DNA from: Lachnospiraceae bacterium AC3007
GTDB taxonomy: Bacteria > Bacillota > Clostridia > Lachnospirales > Lachnospiraceae
Length of the DNA stretch: 64,000 nucleotides
Assembly (NCBI GenBank): GCA_000621405.1
Contig: KK211271.1
Coordinates: 257,632-321,631, forward strand
Direction of reading: 5' to 3'
In this document: piece by piece, positions 8,999 through 18,709 of the stretch
Position numbering within the stretch: position 1 is the first letter of the stretch
Layout: each line of letters starts with the position of its first letter
Made by a program: the position numbers and the translations under genes
The notes under the pieces: model-generated
Seen by the model: the letters and a program-made list of their open reading frames with translations, nothing else
What the model was told of the DNA's origin: nothing
Databases searched by the model: none

Positions 8999-9430
8999 AT
9001 GAAGGAAGACGTCAAAAGAAGAGCTGCCGCTTATATAGGTATCAATGTGATCCTTGTGATCTTTGCGGTTCTCATCATTTATTCAAAATATGTATATGAC
9101 ATCGGCGTGATATGTCCCATCCACGATATCACCGGGATCAACTGTCCCGGCTGCGGAGGGACCAGGATGATCGTGGCATTTCTGCACGGGGAGCTCTATC
9201 AGGCGCTCCGCTACAATGCGTTTTTATTTATCTCGCTCATACCCATGGTGATCCTGTATCTGTACGAATCATATCTCTTCGTATTCCACAACAGGTTCTC
9301 AAAGTGGCTCGATAAGTTCCTTATCTGCTATCTCGTCCTTTTCCTGCTCTTCGGAGTGTTAAGAAATATATATCCCTTTACTGCGCTCGGACCCGCAGAA
9401 GTGCTTGGCACATATCAGGCGGGAAGATAG
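8999..9430 (+). CDS. DUF2752 membrane protein
   Basis: A 143-residue protein with three to four membrane helices and the DUF2752 signature CPIHDITGINCPGCGGTR at about residues 35-52: a CP and CPGCGGTR pair between the first two helices. Function unknown; the conserved cysteines suggest a redox or metal role. ATG 8999 follows GGGGAGAAC. It is one of very few plus-strand genes, divergent from the MBOAT gene, and its last codons merge into a short tandem repeat that continues past the stop. Confidence 0.88.
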   Translation: MKEDVKRRAAAYIGINVILVIFAVLIIYSKYVYDIGVICPIHDITGINCPGCGGTRMIVAFLHGELYQALRYNAFLFISLIPMVILYLYESYLFVFHNRFSKWLDKFLICYLVLFLLFGVLRNIYPFTALGPAEVLGTYQAGR

Positions 9431-9498
9431 CACATCAGGTGGAAGCATATCAGGCGGAAGACAGCACATCAGGCGAAAGCATATCAGGCGGGCAGACA
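9430..9498. repeat. 34-35-bp tandem repeat behind the DUF2752 gene
   Basis: Two copies (9430-9463 and 9464-9498) of a unit made of two half-units, GCACATCAGG... and GCATATCAGGCGG.... A partial copy (9407-9429) lies inside the end of the coding region and encodes its last residues, AYQAGR. Confidence 0.8.
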
Positions 9499-9538
9499 GC
9501 ATGCGAAGTATGCCTTCCGGCTCCTGCTGCGTCCTTTA

Positions 9539-10858
9539 TCAGTCCGGGTACTCGCAGATATAGCCCATCCTTCCCTTGAATGAAGGATAGAATGCCACCA
9601 CATCCTCCACGACATCATTCAGATAGAATCTGTCATCAGACTTCCTGTAGAAGAATTCCACATATTCCTCTTTGACCTCTCTTCCGTCGGGAAGCTTGTC
9701 AGTATAGCTGGGGCCTGAATTCAGCCAGTGATCGTAATTGCCTGACGTTACTGCATTGTTCTGAGTAAGGCCGGGTTCGATCCATTGCCAGTTGTAATCC
9801 TTATACCTGGCCCCTACATAGAAAGCGATGTTTGTAAGCTCCTCCCTGCGGATGAGATCCTCCACCTTCTCGTATTCCTCGTCCGTAGTAAGGCATGCCA
9901 GATATCCGCCCTTATCCTCGCACTTCCTCTCTGCCTCTGTCCACGAGCAGTCATCCACAAAAAGCTCATAGCTGTGGTTCGCGGAAAGAAAATCTCCGGT
10001 GGAAAGATAGGACACTATATCATCATACAAATATGAAGGACTCGGATCTCTCGCCTTATCCAGATCGTACACCTTCTTCAGAGCCTTCATGTAGCCGGCC
10101 TCGTCGGTCTCCTCGCCGTCCACGTAGTAGTGGTCCGTGATATATCTTCCGGTCTCATCGTCATAGTCCATATTGCTGTCATTGCCAAGGCTCTCATATT
10201 CTCCCGAAAAGACCTCGGTCCACTTACCGTCCTCTATGGAGTAAATAAAATCATAATAATATCCCATATGACCGTCACAGTTATTCAGGAGGTTCTCCCT
10301 CTCTATATAGGTAAAATTCAGGCGCCCGGTCTGAAGCTCATCGATCTCGCCGTCCTTATACGTGTATATCCTGCATCCGCCGGCCTCGACCATGGTGTCT
10401 ATCACAAGCTCCGGGATATCATCGTCATCAACGTATATCAGATTATATACATATGCCCCGTCTCTTTCATCATCATTTTCGATCTGTTCGAGATAGAGCT
10501 CCTGCCATGTCGCTTCATCGCTCTTTTTCCTGCTGTTGCCGAACATGGCGCTTTTGTCCGAATCATCCTTTGTAACGGATTTATTGCCGCTTTTTGAAGA
10601 GTCGTCATCATCGGATCCGTCTTCCTCATCAGAAGAGTCATCCTCGTCTTCATCTTCATCCTCATCAGTATCATCGTCTGAGTCATCCTCGTCAGTATCA
10701 TCATCGGAGTCATCATCATCGTCGGAGTCATCACCTTTCAACTTTGAGCTTACCGTCTCAGCAAGCCTGGAAACTACAGGGATGCTGCATCCTGTAAGCG
10801 ACATCGTCATTACGAGCGCCATTATCATCACGATAAGGCGGATCAGTTTTTTCTTCAT
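9539..10858 (-). CDS. C-type-lectin-domain lipoprotein with acidic linker
   Basis: A 439-residue secreted lipoprotein. Start at ATG 10858 (MKKKLIRL) preceded by GAGGTAATAAA; an in-frame GTG further up overlaps that ribosome binding site. Signal with lipobox LTGC, then about 60 residues almost entirely Asp, Ser and Glu, then a middle domain, then a C-terminal C-type lectin-like domain (from about 300) with CSWTEAERKCEDKGGYLACL, a WQW core and the final GYICEYP. Such domains bind carbohydrate or protein ligands in a Ca-dependent or independent way; the ligand is unknown. The acidic linker could itself bind calcium. No partner gene is obvious. Confidence 0.85.
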   Translation of the reverse strand: MKKKLIRLIVMIMALVMTMSLTGCSIPVVSRLAETVSSKLKGDDSDDDDDSDDDTDEDDSDDDTDEDEDEDEDDSSDEEDGSDDDDSSKSGNKSVTKDDSDKSAMFGNSRKKSDEATWQELYLEQIENDDERDGAYVYNLIYVDDDDIPELVIDTMVEAGGCRIYTYKDGEIDELQTGRLNFTYIERENLLNNCDGHMGYYYDFIYSIEDGKWTEVFSGEYESLGNDSNMDYDDETGRYITDHYYVDGEETDEAGYMKALKKVYDLDKARDPSPSYLYDDIVSYLSTGDFLSANHSYELFVDDCSWTEAERKCEDKGGYLACLTTDEEYEKVEDLIRREELTNIAFYVGARYKDYNWQWIEPGLTQNNAVTSGNYDHWLNSGPSYTDKLPDGREVKEEYVEFFYRKSDDRFYLNDVVEDVVAFYPSFKGRMGYICEYPD

Positions 10859-10917
10859 TTTATTACCTCTGTATATCACTGATTTGATTTATGTAAACCA
10901 AAACGTTATCCCGTTCA

Positions 10918-12846
10918 TCATACACCCAGCGAATCGATCTCTTCAAGCCACAGTGCGGCCGATGCATCGGACGGCATCCTGAGATCTCCTCTCGGAGACA
11001 CGGCTACGGTACCGACCTTGGGACCGTCGGGCAGACAGGATCTCTTGAACTGCTGGGAGAAGAATCTTCTGTAAAAGACCCTCAGCCATTTGAGTATCGT
11101 CGCTGCATCATATGAACCCTCGTGCGCGATGAGCGCCATCCTGTAGATCTTGGAGGGAGAAAAGCCGAAGCGCAGCATGTAATAAAGAAAGAAATCATGA
11201 AGTTCATAAGGACCCACGATATCCTCTGTCTTCTGGCTGATCTGACCGTCGCTTGGCGGCAGAAGCTCCGGTGATACCGGTGTATCGAGCACATCCTCGA
11301 GCACTGCCTTAAGCTTTTCATTGCCGGCTTCCCCGGCTTCAGCAGCAAAATAAGCGACAAGATGCCTGACCAGAGTCTTCGGTACGCCTGCATTGACTCC
11401 GTACATCGACATATGATCTCCGTTGTAGGTCGCCCAGCCAAGAGCAAGTTCGGACATATCGCCTGTGCCGACCACGAGAGCATTGACCTTATTTGCCATA
11501 TCCATGAGGATCTGTGTCCTCTCGCGCGCCTGGGCATTCTCATATGTGACATCGTGCACGTTGATATCGGCTTTGATGTCGGACATATGCTGAGTGACGG
11601 CCTGCTTTATGTCAACCTCTATCAGTTCGCATCCCAGTGTCTTTGCAAGACTTACAGCATTGTCATATGTCCTGTCGGTCGTTCCGAATCCGGGCATGGT
11701 CACTGCTTTTATGCCATCTCTTGAGAGTCCGAGCCTGTCAAAGGCTCTTGCCGTGACTAAGAGCGCCAGCGTCGAATCAAGTCCACCGGACAAGCCGACT
11801 GTTGCATTATGTAAACCCGTGTGTCTCAGTCTTCCGGCAAGGCCTATCGCCTGTATGTCCGCGATCTCTTCGCACCTGTACTTTCTCTCGGCATCATCAT
11901 GCGGTACAAAAGGAAGGGGCTCAATCTTCCGAGTTATGTCAACTTTCGTCTCGTTGATCAAAAACGGGATCCTTACATAATCGTCATAGACATTTTCCGT
12001 GAATGTATTTCTCCTGAGTCTTTCGGATGTAAGACGCTCGATATCAATATCCGCAGTTATGACCCCCGTGGAAAAAAGCTTTGATTCGGCAAGGATCGCG
12101 CCGTTCTCCGCTATGATGTCATGTCCACCGAATACCAGATCCTGACCGGATTCGCCGTCTCCTGCGCTGGCATATATATAGGACACTATCCTGGAGCCCG
12201 AAGCCTGAGCTATAAGCTGCCTTCTGTAGAAATCCTTGCCCACGAGCTCATCCGAAGCGGAGAGATTCACTATCACATTGGCTCCCGCAAGAGCATGTAC
12301 TATGGAAGGCGGCGCTGCGACCCAGGCGTCTTCACATATCTCGCATGCCACTTTAAGTCCGGGCAGGCTCTCTCCGTTCTCAAATATGATATGGGTGCCA
12401 AAGGGTATGCCTGTATCGAAGAAATCCGTGGTAAGCACCGACGAATTCCCGGGAGTAAAATATCTCGCCTCATAAAATTCCGAATAATTGGGAATGAATG
12501 ACTTCGGGACCATACCGATACAGAGTCCTCTGTGCACTGCCGCTGCCACGCTGTAGAGTTTGTCCCTGAAGTAGTAGGGCAGACCGACAAAGACAAGGAC
12601 ATCGAGTCCCGACGTATATTCCGCGATCTTTTTCAGTGCCCTCTTGCATTCGTCGATAAGGGTATGCTGCAGCAGCAGATCCCCGCAGGTGTATCCGGAT
12701 ATGACGAGCTCGGGGAAGACTATGATCTTTGCTCCTGCCACGCAGGCCTCGTCTATGCCCTCGATTATCTTCTCGGTATTATATGCCACATCCGCAACAC
12801 GCACTTTGGGCGTTACGGCAGCTGCCTTTACGAATCCATCTTTCAT
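10918..12846 (-). CDS. nadE: NAD+ synthetase, glutamine-hydrolysing
   Basis: A 642-residue two-domain enzyme. The N-terminal nitrilase-type glutaminase has the catalytic triad Glu46 (FPELVISGY), Lys115 (VPKSF) and Cys171 (EICEDAW). The C-terminal N-type ATP pyrophosphatase carries the P-loop LSGGLDSTLAL. It makes NAD+ from deamido-NAD+, ATP and glutamine in the cytosol. ATG 12846 follows AAAGGGATCACC. The upstream 250 bp contain a very A/T-rich promoter-like stretch around 12948-12975. Three copies of the 11-bp word described under findings lie in this gene, at 11607, 11807 and (last base changed) 11934. Confidence 0.96.
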   Translation of the reverse strand: MKDGFVKAAAVTPKVRVADVAYNTEKIIEGIDEACVAGAKIIVFPELVISGYTCGDLLLQHTLIDECKRALKKIAEYTSGLDVLVFVGLPYYFRDKLYSVAAAVHRGLCIGMVPKSFIPNYSEFYEARYFTPGNSSVLTTDFFDTGIPFGTHIIFENGESLPGLKVACEICEDAWVAAPPSIVHALAGANVIVNLSASDELVGKDFYRRQLIAQASGSRIVSYIYASAGDGESGQDLVFGGHDIIAENGAILAESKLFSTGVITADIDIERLTSERLRRNTFTENVYDDYVRIPFLINETKVDITRKIEPLPFVPHDDAERKYRCEEIADIQAIGLAGRLRHTGLHNATVGLSGGLDSTLALLVTARAFDRLGLSRDGIKAVTMPGFGTTDRTYDNAVSLAKTLGCELIEVDIKQAVTQHMSDIKADINVHDVTYENAQARERTQILMDMANKVNALVVGTGDMSELALGWATYNGDHMSMYGVNAGVPKTLVRHLVAYFAAEAGEAGNEKLKAVLEDVLDTPVSPELLPPSDGQISQKTEDIVGPYELHDFFLYYMLRFGFSPSKIYRMALIAHEGSYDAATILKWLRVFYRRFFSQQFKRSCLPDGPKVGTVAVSPRGDLRMPSDASAALWLEEIDSLGV

Positions 12847-13096
12847 GGTGATCCCTTTCTGTCTGAATGTATTATGCTCGTATCAAAACGCTGTATGCTC
12901 ACCGCAGGAGCTCCGCCGCGGCAGGGCTATTGCGATGATCCTTGCTATAATATTATATTAATATTATTATCTTTTTGCTCTGTTGAGGGGTCGTGCTCCG
13001 GCACCGGCGGTTTCCATGTGTAAAATTGCCGCCTTTTGGACGCGCCTTAAGATAAGGCTGCCGGGCATATGATAATTCTATTCTTTGATTTTAAGA

Positions 13097-14740
13097 TCAG
13101 CCCGGAGGAAGGACAAGCTGCTGTCCCACATAGATAAGTGACGGATTGGATATGATCCCTTTATTCAGCTCATATATCTCTACCCAGCGAGTTCCGTCGC
13201 CAAGGCGATCACGCGCGATATTCCAAAGGCAGTCGCCCTTCACGACTTCATATTCGCCGTCATTATTACCGACAGAGTCATCTCCGGCATCATCCTTCTT
13301 CTCCTCTGCCTTCGTATCTTCCTTTTTAGCAGCCTCAGTCTGCTTGTCGTCTGCCTTGGCCTCTTCCTTCTTTGTATCTTCTGCTTCGGCCTTGGTCTCT
13401 TCTTTCTTTGTATCTTCTGCCTTGGCCTTTGTTTCTTCCTTCTTTTCAGCCTCTGCCTGCTTGTCGTCCGCCTTGGTTTCTTCCTTCTTTGTATCTTCTG
13501 CCTTGGCTTCTGTCTCTTCCTTTACAGGCTCAGCCTTCGTATCAGTGGACCCGGCCGCCTTCTTTGACTCCGTTGCTTCGGTTGCTGCCTTCTTAGTCTC
13601 CGCTGCTGCAGTCGCCGCCTTTTTTGACTCTGCTGCTTCTGTCGCTGCCTCAATGACTGCCTCGGTCGCTGCCTTGACAGCTTCTTCGGTAGTCGCCTCG
13701 GCTGAAGCACCTTCGCCGGCCTTGGCAGAAGCCTTGGCACCAGCCTTAGAAGTCGCAGCCATCGCAGCGCTTCCGATCGCGGGGGTATCTCCTACTCTCT
13801 CCAGGATCCTCGCTGAAGACTCCGTCACCTTACTGTCGCTTCCGAGCTTGTCTGTCTCTACCAGATAATGATCGGCGATATTGCCTTCGCCGTCTACGAC
13901 CACTACTCCGATATAGGCAAATCTCTCACCTGCAGCCTGTACCGGCTCGCCCTTGCTGCCTTCTGTCATGGCGGCATTCGAGTGTCCGCCAAGGATCATG
14001 TCTATATCCTTTACCTTTGAATACAGGTCACATGCGCCTGAATCTCCGGTCTGTGCAAGTGCTATGACGAGATCGGCGCCGCTCTTCTTAAGGCTGTCCA
14101 CCTGAGATGTGGCAGCAGCATACATATCATCACCTGATAAGAACGTCACATCCGCGGCGTCTTCGGTTCCACCGATACTGATAAAACCGATCTTGACTCC
14201 TGAGCCGGCTTCATGCAGATAACCGGGTGTCAGTATCGTCTTGCCATCCTTCATGCTGTTGGTGCTTATCAGACGGAACTTGGAGCTGCTTACGGCCTTC
14301 CTGAACTCATCATAGCCGCCTCTGATCTCGGAATCGCCGATGCCGGCAACCTTATATCCCGCATAAAACATCATGGTCATGGCATCAAGGGTTCGATAAT
14401 CATTGTATTCGGGCTCCACGGGAGTGTATCCTCCGGTATCGCAGAGGACGACCTCGGCTCCTGCAGCCTCATACTGCGACTTAAGCCAGGCCATCTTTGA
14501 ATAACCGTCTATTGCTCCGTGCACGTCATTGGAATGTAAGATGACAGTCCTGCCGTTCATGCCGGCAGTCTGAGGCTCTCTTACGTCACACTGTACCTCG
14601 CCCTGAGCGAGCGAAGCCGTATGTACGCCGAAATACGCGGCTGTACCTGCAAATATCGAAACTGCAGTCACCGCGGATATCAGAGCCTTCCTTATGCGAT
14701 CAGATCTTCTGCTTCTTTTTCTCTTAAATCCTTCAAACAT
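13097..14740 (-). CDS. degenerate 5'-nucleotidase-like protein with C-terminal LysM
   Basis: A 547-residue exported protein: a basic N terminus and signal helix (to about 47), a metallophosphatase/5'-nucleotidase-like domain (about 65-310), an Ala/Lys/Glu/Thr repeat region of about 170 residues (KKEETKAEDT-type repeats) and a LysM module (last 50 residues, EYEVVKGDCLWNIARDRLG) that should bind peptidoglycan. Motif I (HSNDVHG) is normal, but the others are not: GD is now DTGG, GNHE is GDSE, the following His is Gln (ALAQTGD) and GGHSH is GGHSN. The metal centre is therefore probably lost and the protein may be a wall-bound binding or structural protein. Confidence 0.85.
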   Translation of the reverse strand: MFEGFKRKRSRRSDRIRKALISAVTAVSIFAGTAAYFGVHTASLAQGEVQCDVREPQTAGMNGRTVILHSNDVHGAIDGYSKMAWLKSQYEAAGAEVVLCDTGGYTPVEPEYNDYRTLDAMTMMFYAGYKVAGIGDSEIRGGYDEFRKAVSSSKFRLISTNSMKDGKTILTPGYLHEAGSGVKIGFISIGGTEDAADVTFLSGDDMYAAATSQVDSLKKSGADLVIALAQTGDSGACDLYSKVKDIDMILGGHSNAAMTEGSKGEPVQAAGERFAYIGVVVVDGEGNIADHYLVETDKLGSDSKVTESSARILERVGDTPAIGSAAMAATSKAGAKASAKAGEGASAEATTEEAVKAATEAVIEAATEAAESKKAATAAAETKKAATEATESKKAAGSTDTKAEPVKEETEAKAEDTKKEETKADDKQAEAEKKEETKAKAEDTKKEETKAEAEDTKKEEAKADDKQTEAAKKEDTKAEEKKDDAGDDSVGNNDGEYEVVKGDCLWNIARDRLGDGTRWVEIYELNKGIISNPSLIYVGQQLVLPPG

Positions 14741-14911
14741 TTCTTATTTATATATAAAGGCAGAAAGCCTTTTTCATCTCCCCGGACCCTGCCGTAAAAC
14801 GGGCACAGCAAGAGTACGCCCACAGAGTGAGTGGACTCTAATAATATCACATAAGAAGTCAATCGTTAATACCTATTTTTATTTTGTTGATAGTGTATTT
14901 ATTGTGGATTA

Positions 14912-15796
14912 CTAAGATGTGGAAGCGCGGGAAAGGAGTTTCTTTAATTCCTCTACAGACACTATATATTTCTTCCTGCAGAAGCTGCACTCCATCTCTA
15001 TCTCTCTCCCCTCGTCTATCATGCTCTGAAGCTCGGCACGGCCTGTGGCTATCAGCGCCTTCTCTATCTTCTGAGGAGAGCAGTCGCACTTAAAGAAAGT
15101 CGGTGTCTCATCAAGCACCTGCATATCAAGGCCTTCAAGAAGCATCCCGAGAATATCCGTGGGAGTCCTGCCCTGATCCAGAAGGTCGGTCACGGATGAT
15201 ATCTTCTTAAGATTATCCTCCAGCCTGTCTATAGTCGCATCCTTCACATCCGGCATCAGCTGAACTATGAAGCCTCCGGCGGATCTCACGGTATTGTCCT
15301 TATTCATGAGGACACCAAGGCCTACGGTAGACGGTATCTGTTCGCTCTGGGCGAAATAATATGTAAGATCCTCCGCTATCTCGGATGTGACTAGGTCGAC
15401 CTCTCCGACATAAGGCTCTTTGAGGCCAAGATCCTTTATGACCCTTAAGGTCCCGCGGCCTATCGCGCCGCCCACATCGAGCTTGTGATCGGATTCTCTC
15501 GGGGGCAGGAGTACCAGAGGCTCTATGGGATAGCCTTTTACATTGCCATGTGAATCCGCTGTAACGGTAAGGCCCTGCATGGCTCCATTACCCTTTATCT
15601 GAAGCGTCAGTATATCATCATCGCCCTTCATCATGGCGCCCATCATCGCCCCTGCTGTGAGAAGCCTTCCAAGCGCCGCTGTTACAACAGGCGAAGAATT
15701 ATGCGCGATCCGGGCATCCTCCGTCATATCCTTTGTCAGAGCCGCAAAAGCCCTTATATGATCATTGTCGGCAACTGCCCTTACTATGTGGTCCAT
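14912..15796 (-). CDS. hslO: Hsp33 redox-regulated chaperone
   Basis: A 294-residue Hsp33 homologue of normal length. The N-terminal chaperone domain is recognisable (TLQIKGNGAMQGLTV) and the C-terminal zinc switch is complete: C237-x-C239 and C270-x-x-C273 (CDC ... CSFC). Under oxidation plus unfolding the zinc is lost, disulfides form and the protein holds unfolded clients. It stands alone between the LysM protein and sbcC. Confidence 0.95.
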   Translation of the reverse strand: MDHIVRAVADNDHIRAFAALTKDMTEDARIAHNSSPVVTAALGRLLTAGAMMGAMMKGDDDILTLQIKGNGAMQGLTVTADSHGNVKGYPIEPLVLLPPRESDHKLDVGGAIGRGTLRVIKDLGLKEPYVGEVDLVTSEIAEDLTYYFAQSEQIPSTVGLGVLMNKDNTVRSAGGFIVQLMPDVKDATIDRLEDNLKKISSVTDLLDQGRTPTDILGMLLEGLDMQVLDETPTFFKCDCSPQKIEKALIATGRAELQSMIDEGREIEMECSFCRKKYIVSVEELKKLLSRASTS

Positions 15797-15939
15797 ACCG
15801 TCTTCCTTTTCAGATATATTATATGATGATCTCTGTCACTGATCCGGCTGCATCGCCGGTCTGTCATGTCGACCGGTACAGTATATCACATGCTCCCGGG
15901 TCGCAAAAGGATGCTCTCCCGAAGACGCTGCGCCCGGCG

Positions 15940-18708
15940 CTATACTTTTATCCTTATACTGCTTCCGCCGCTTTTTTCTTTTGTGACGATCACCTGCCTG
16001 TCGATCCTCTCCTTCAGATCTTCTACGTGCGATATGATCCCTACAAGCCTGTTACCCTCAGCAAGACCAGCCAGAGCCCTGTATGCCTGGTCAAGAGAAT
16101 TCATATCAAGAGATCCGAAGCCCTCATCCACGAACAGCGTGTCTATCTGTATGCCGCCGGCGGATGACTGCACCTCATCAGAGAGCCCCAGTGCAAGCGA
16201 CAGAGCAGCCATGAAGGATTCTCCGCCGGACAGAGTCCTGACGCTTCGCTCAGTTCCGTTATAATGATCCGTGACACCAAGGTCCAGGCCGCTCTGGCTC
16301 TTGGTATTGCCGGCCTCCTTAAGCCTTACCAACTCATACTGACCGGCGGACATGGTCATGAGCCTCAGATTGGCTCTTTGTATTATCCTGTCGAAATACG
16401 CGGTCTGGATATAAGTCTCAAGCATGATCTTTTCCTTGCCGGACAGCTGGCCGTTTGCCGTATATGACAGAGTCCTGACCCATTGAAGCTTCTTTTCAAG
16501 CTGCGACAGGCTGTCGGACTTCATGATGATGCTGTGCCTTATGCGCTCATTGGAAGCTATCCTTCCGGCAACTGTCTCGCGCCTTCCCATGCATTCCTTT
16601 CGGATGGCGTTAAGCTCTGCCTGCCGCTCCTTCTTGGCCGTTAAGTCGACTTCCCCTGCCGAGCTGACAGTCTTTTCGTTACTCTTTATCACGGCCTTCA
16701 GATCATTGATCGTCGAAAGATGCTCCTCATATGACTTCTTCGCAAGATCGTAAGCAGACTGAAGATCCTCCGCCTTCTTTTGAAGCTTTTTCATCTCGTC
16801 CTGTGCCGACTTTTTATCCTCAAAGCGCAGGCTCTTCTTAAGATCGAGGAGCAGGGATGTCTTAGCCTCAAGGTCGGAAACGATCTGCGCCGTTAGTATG
16901 CCTATCCTTCCGATCCCGGCTCTTATCTCCTCAAGCTCCTTCTCCTTCTTCGGGATCAGGGCATCAAGCTCATCCTTCCGGCCGGCGTCATCCCTCAGTT
17001 TTTTCGCTTTTTCCTCTTCTTCCTTAAGTCTCTTCCTGCAGTCGAGCGATGCTTTTTTGAGCGATTCATAAGCCCTGTCCAGACTGTCATCATTAAAGAG
17101 CTTAAGGAGCTTTTTCCTAAGTTCTTCCTCCTTATTCTGTACAGTCTTATCCAGTCCTCCTGCTTCGGTGGCTGCAGCCTCCCTCTTAACACGGGCGCTT
17201 TCCGCGCTCTTCTTTGCCACTTCAAGCTCTCTCTCCGTGGGAACATCCTGCGATATGCAGGCGGGAGACGGATGGGACAAAGAGCCGCACACCGGACATT
17301 TCTGTCCGTCTTTGAGCCCTCTTGCAAGGATACCGGCCTGACCGTCAAGAAAGGCCTGCTCCAGGTTTTCATATTTAAGATTCAGTCTCTTAAATTCTGC
17401 GTCTGCTTCACGGTATCCCTCCTGAGCCGCAGTAAGCTTCGCCCTGTCCTTATCAAGACTATCCAGGGCTTCCTGCACTTCACCGGTCTCAGACGCTTCA
17501 GCCCTGATCCCGCTTATCCTAGCATCGCACTTTGCAAGTTCCGCCGCGGTGTCCTTTATCCCTTCGAGCTCTTCCCTGTAACCTGCAAGCTCCTTTATAA
17601 GCGCCTGCTCCTTCTTTTTATCTCTTTCTAGCTCTGCCTCAAGGTCCGATCTCTTTTTCCCGGTATCGGATATATCCTTATCAAGCGCAAGGGCTTTGTC
17701 ATAGCTTTGAAGCTCGCTCTCTATAAGTGTAGCCTGCTTTTCATATGACGGCTTGTCTTTGAGAGCATCTTCGGCTTCCCGAAGCGCCGCGCCAAGGCCT
17801 TCCTTTTTAGGCTCCTCTTCGGCCAGCCGCTCGCGCGCTTCCTTAAGTGAGTTCCTCGCCTTCTCTATGACCTGCGCCGCTCCTATTGCAGCATTCACGC
17901 TCTCAAGCTCCCTGCCTGCGCTCTCCAGCTCCTCATCGATACAGTCCTTAAGAGCCTCATCCTTCCCTGTGAGAGCATCGAGAAGCGCGACTACATCCTC
18001 TGTAGTCATCTCATCCTTCTGCGCTCTCTCCACCTCTGTCATCAGCACGTCATCCTTATCGACCTGTATGCCGCTGATATACTGGGCTATGCTCTTCCTC
18101 TCGTCCTTCACGCGTCCATTCAGGTCTTTCTCGCTGCCGTCCAGCTTTTTCTGAAGAGCCAGATAATTCTCTGTCTTAAAAAGCTCCCTGAAGACCTCTA
18201 TCCTGGTCTTTGTGTCAGCCAGCAGAAGCTTCAGAAAATCGCCCTGCGCCAGCATCGATATCTGCGAAAACTGGTCCCTGTTGATCCCGAGCAGGCCCTC
18301 TATCGCATCATTCACAGGCCTGATCTTGGTGATGACCCTCCCGTCAGGCATATGAAGCTCAGCCTCGGCAAGCTGTCTGGTAAGACCCGTGCCCTTCTTT
18401 GCGGGACGCATGTATTCGGGGTTCCTCCTGACCGTGTACTCCTCTCCGGCATGGGTAAATAAAAGCTCCACCACGGTCGGTGTATCGGGATCAGCGTATT
18501 TGGAGCGGAACATGGATGTGTCGTTCCTTGTATGTCCGCTCGCCTCTCCGAAGAGAGCGTAGCATATCGCATCAAATATGGTAGTCTTCCCGGCGCCGGT
18601 ATCGCCGGTGATAAGATACAGTCCCTGCGTACCAAGCTCACCAAGAGGTATCTCCGTATATCCGGCATACGGCCCGAATGCTGATATCTTAAGATGTACA
18701 GGTCTCAT
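15940..18708 (-). CDS. sbcC: SbcC, ATPase subunit of the SbcCD nuclease
   Basis: A 922-residue SMC/Rad50-type ATPase. Walker A GDTGAGKTT lies near the N terminus; two long coiled coils flank a zinc hook CPVCGS about midway; the signature and Walker B (TLSGGESF; IDTLFVDEGFGSLD) lie at the C terminus. ATG 18708 follows GGGGGAAG and starts 2 bp after the sbcD stop. With SbcD it cuts hairpins and protein-blocked DNA ends, relevant here because the window is rich in foldbacks. All motifs are intact. Confidence 0.95.
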   Translation of the reverse strand: MRPVHLKISAFGPYAGYTEIPLGELGTQGLYLITGDTGAGKTTIFDAICYALFGEASGHTRNDTSMFRSKYADPDTPTVVELLFTHAGEEYTVRRNPEYMRPAKKGTGLTRQLAEAELHMPDGRVITKIRPVNDAIEGLLGINRDQFSQISMLAQGDFLKLLLADTKTRIEVFRELFKTENYLALQKKLDGSEKDLNGRVKDERKSIAQYISGIQVDKDDVLMTEVERAQKDEMTTEDVVALLDALTGKDEALKDCIDEELESAGRELESVNAAIGAAQVIEKARNSLKEARERLAEEEPKKEGLGAALREAEDALKDKPSYEKQATLIESELQSYDKALALDKDISDTGKKRSDLEAELERDKKKEQALIKELAGYREELEGIKDTAAELAKCDARISGIRAEASETGEVQEALDSLDKDRAKLTAAQEGYREADAEFKRLNLKYENLEQAFLDGQAGILARGLKDGQKCPVCGSLSHPSPACISQDVPTERELEVAKKSAESARVKREAAATEAGGLDKTVQNKEEELRKKLLKLFNDDSLDRAYESLKKASLDCRKRLKEEEEKAKKLRDDAGRKDELDALIPKKEKELEEIRAGIGRIGILTAQIVSDLEAKTSLLLDLKKSLRFEDKKSAQDEMKKLQKKAEDLQSAYDLAKKSYEEHLSTINDLKAVIKSNEKTVSSAGEVDLTAKKERQAELNAIRKECMGRRETVAGRIASNERIRHSIIMKSDSLSQLEKKLQWVRTLSYTANGQLSGKEKIMLETYIQTAYFDRIIQRANLRLMTMSAGQYELVRLKEAGNTKSQSGLDLGVTDHYNGTERSVRTLSGGESFMAALSLALGLSDEVQSSAGGIQIDTLFVDEGFGSLDMNSLDQAYRALAGLAEGNRLVGIISHVEDLKERIDRQVIVTKEKSGGSSIRIKV

Positions 18709-18709
18709 G

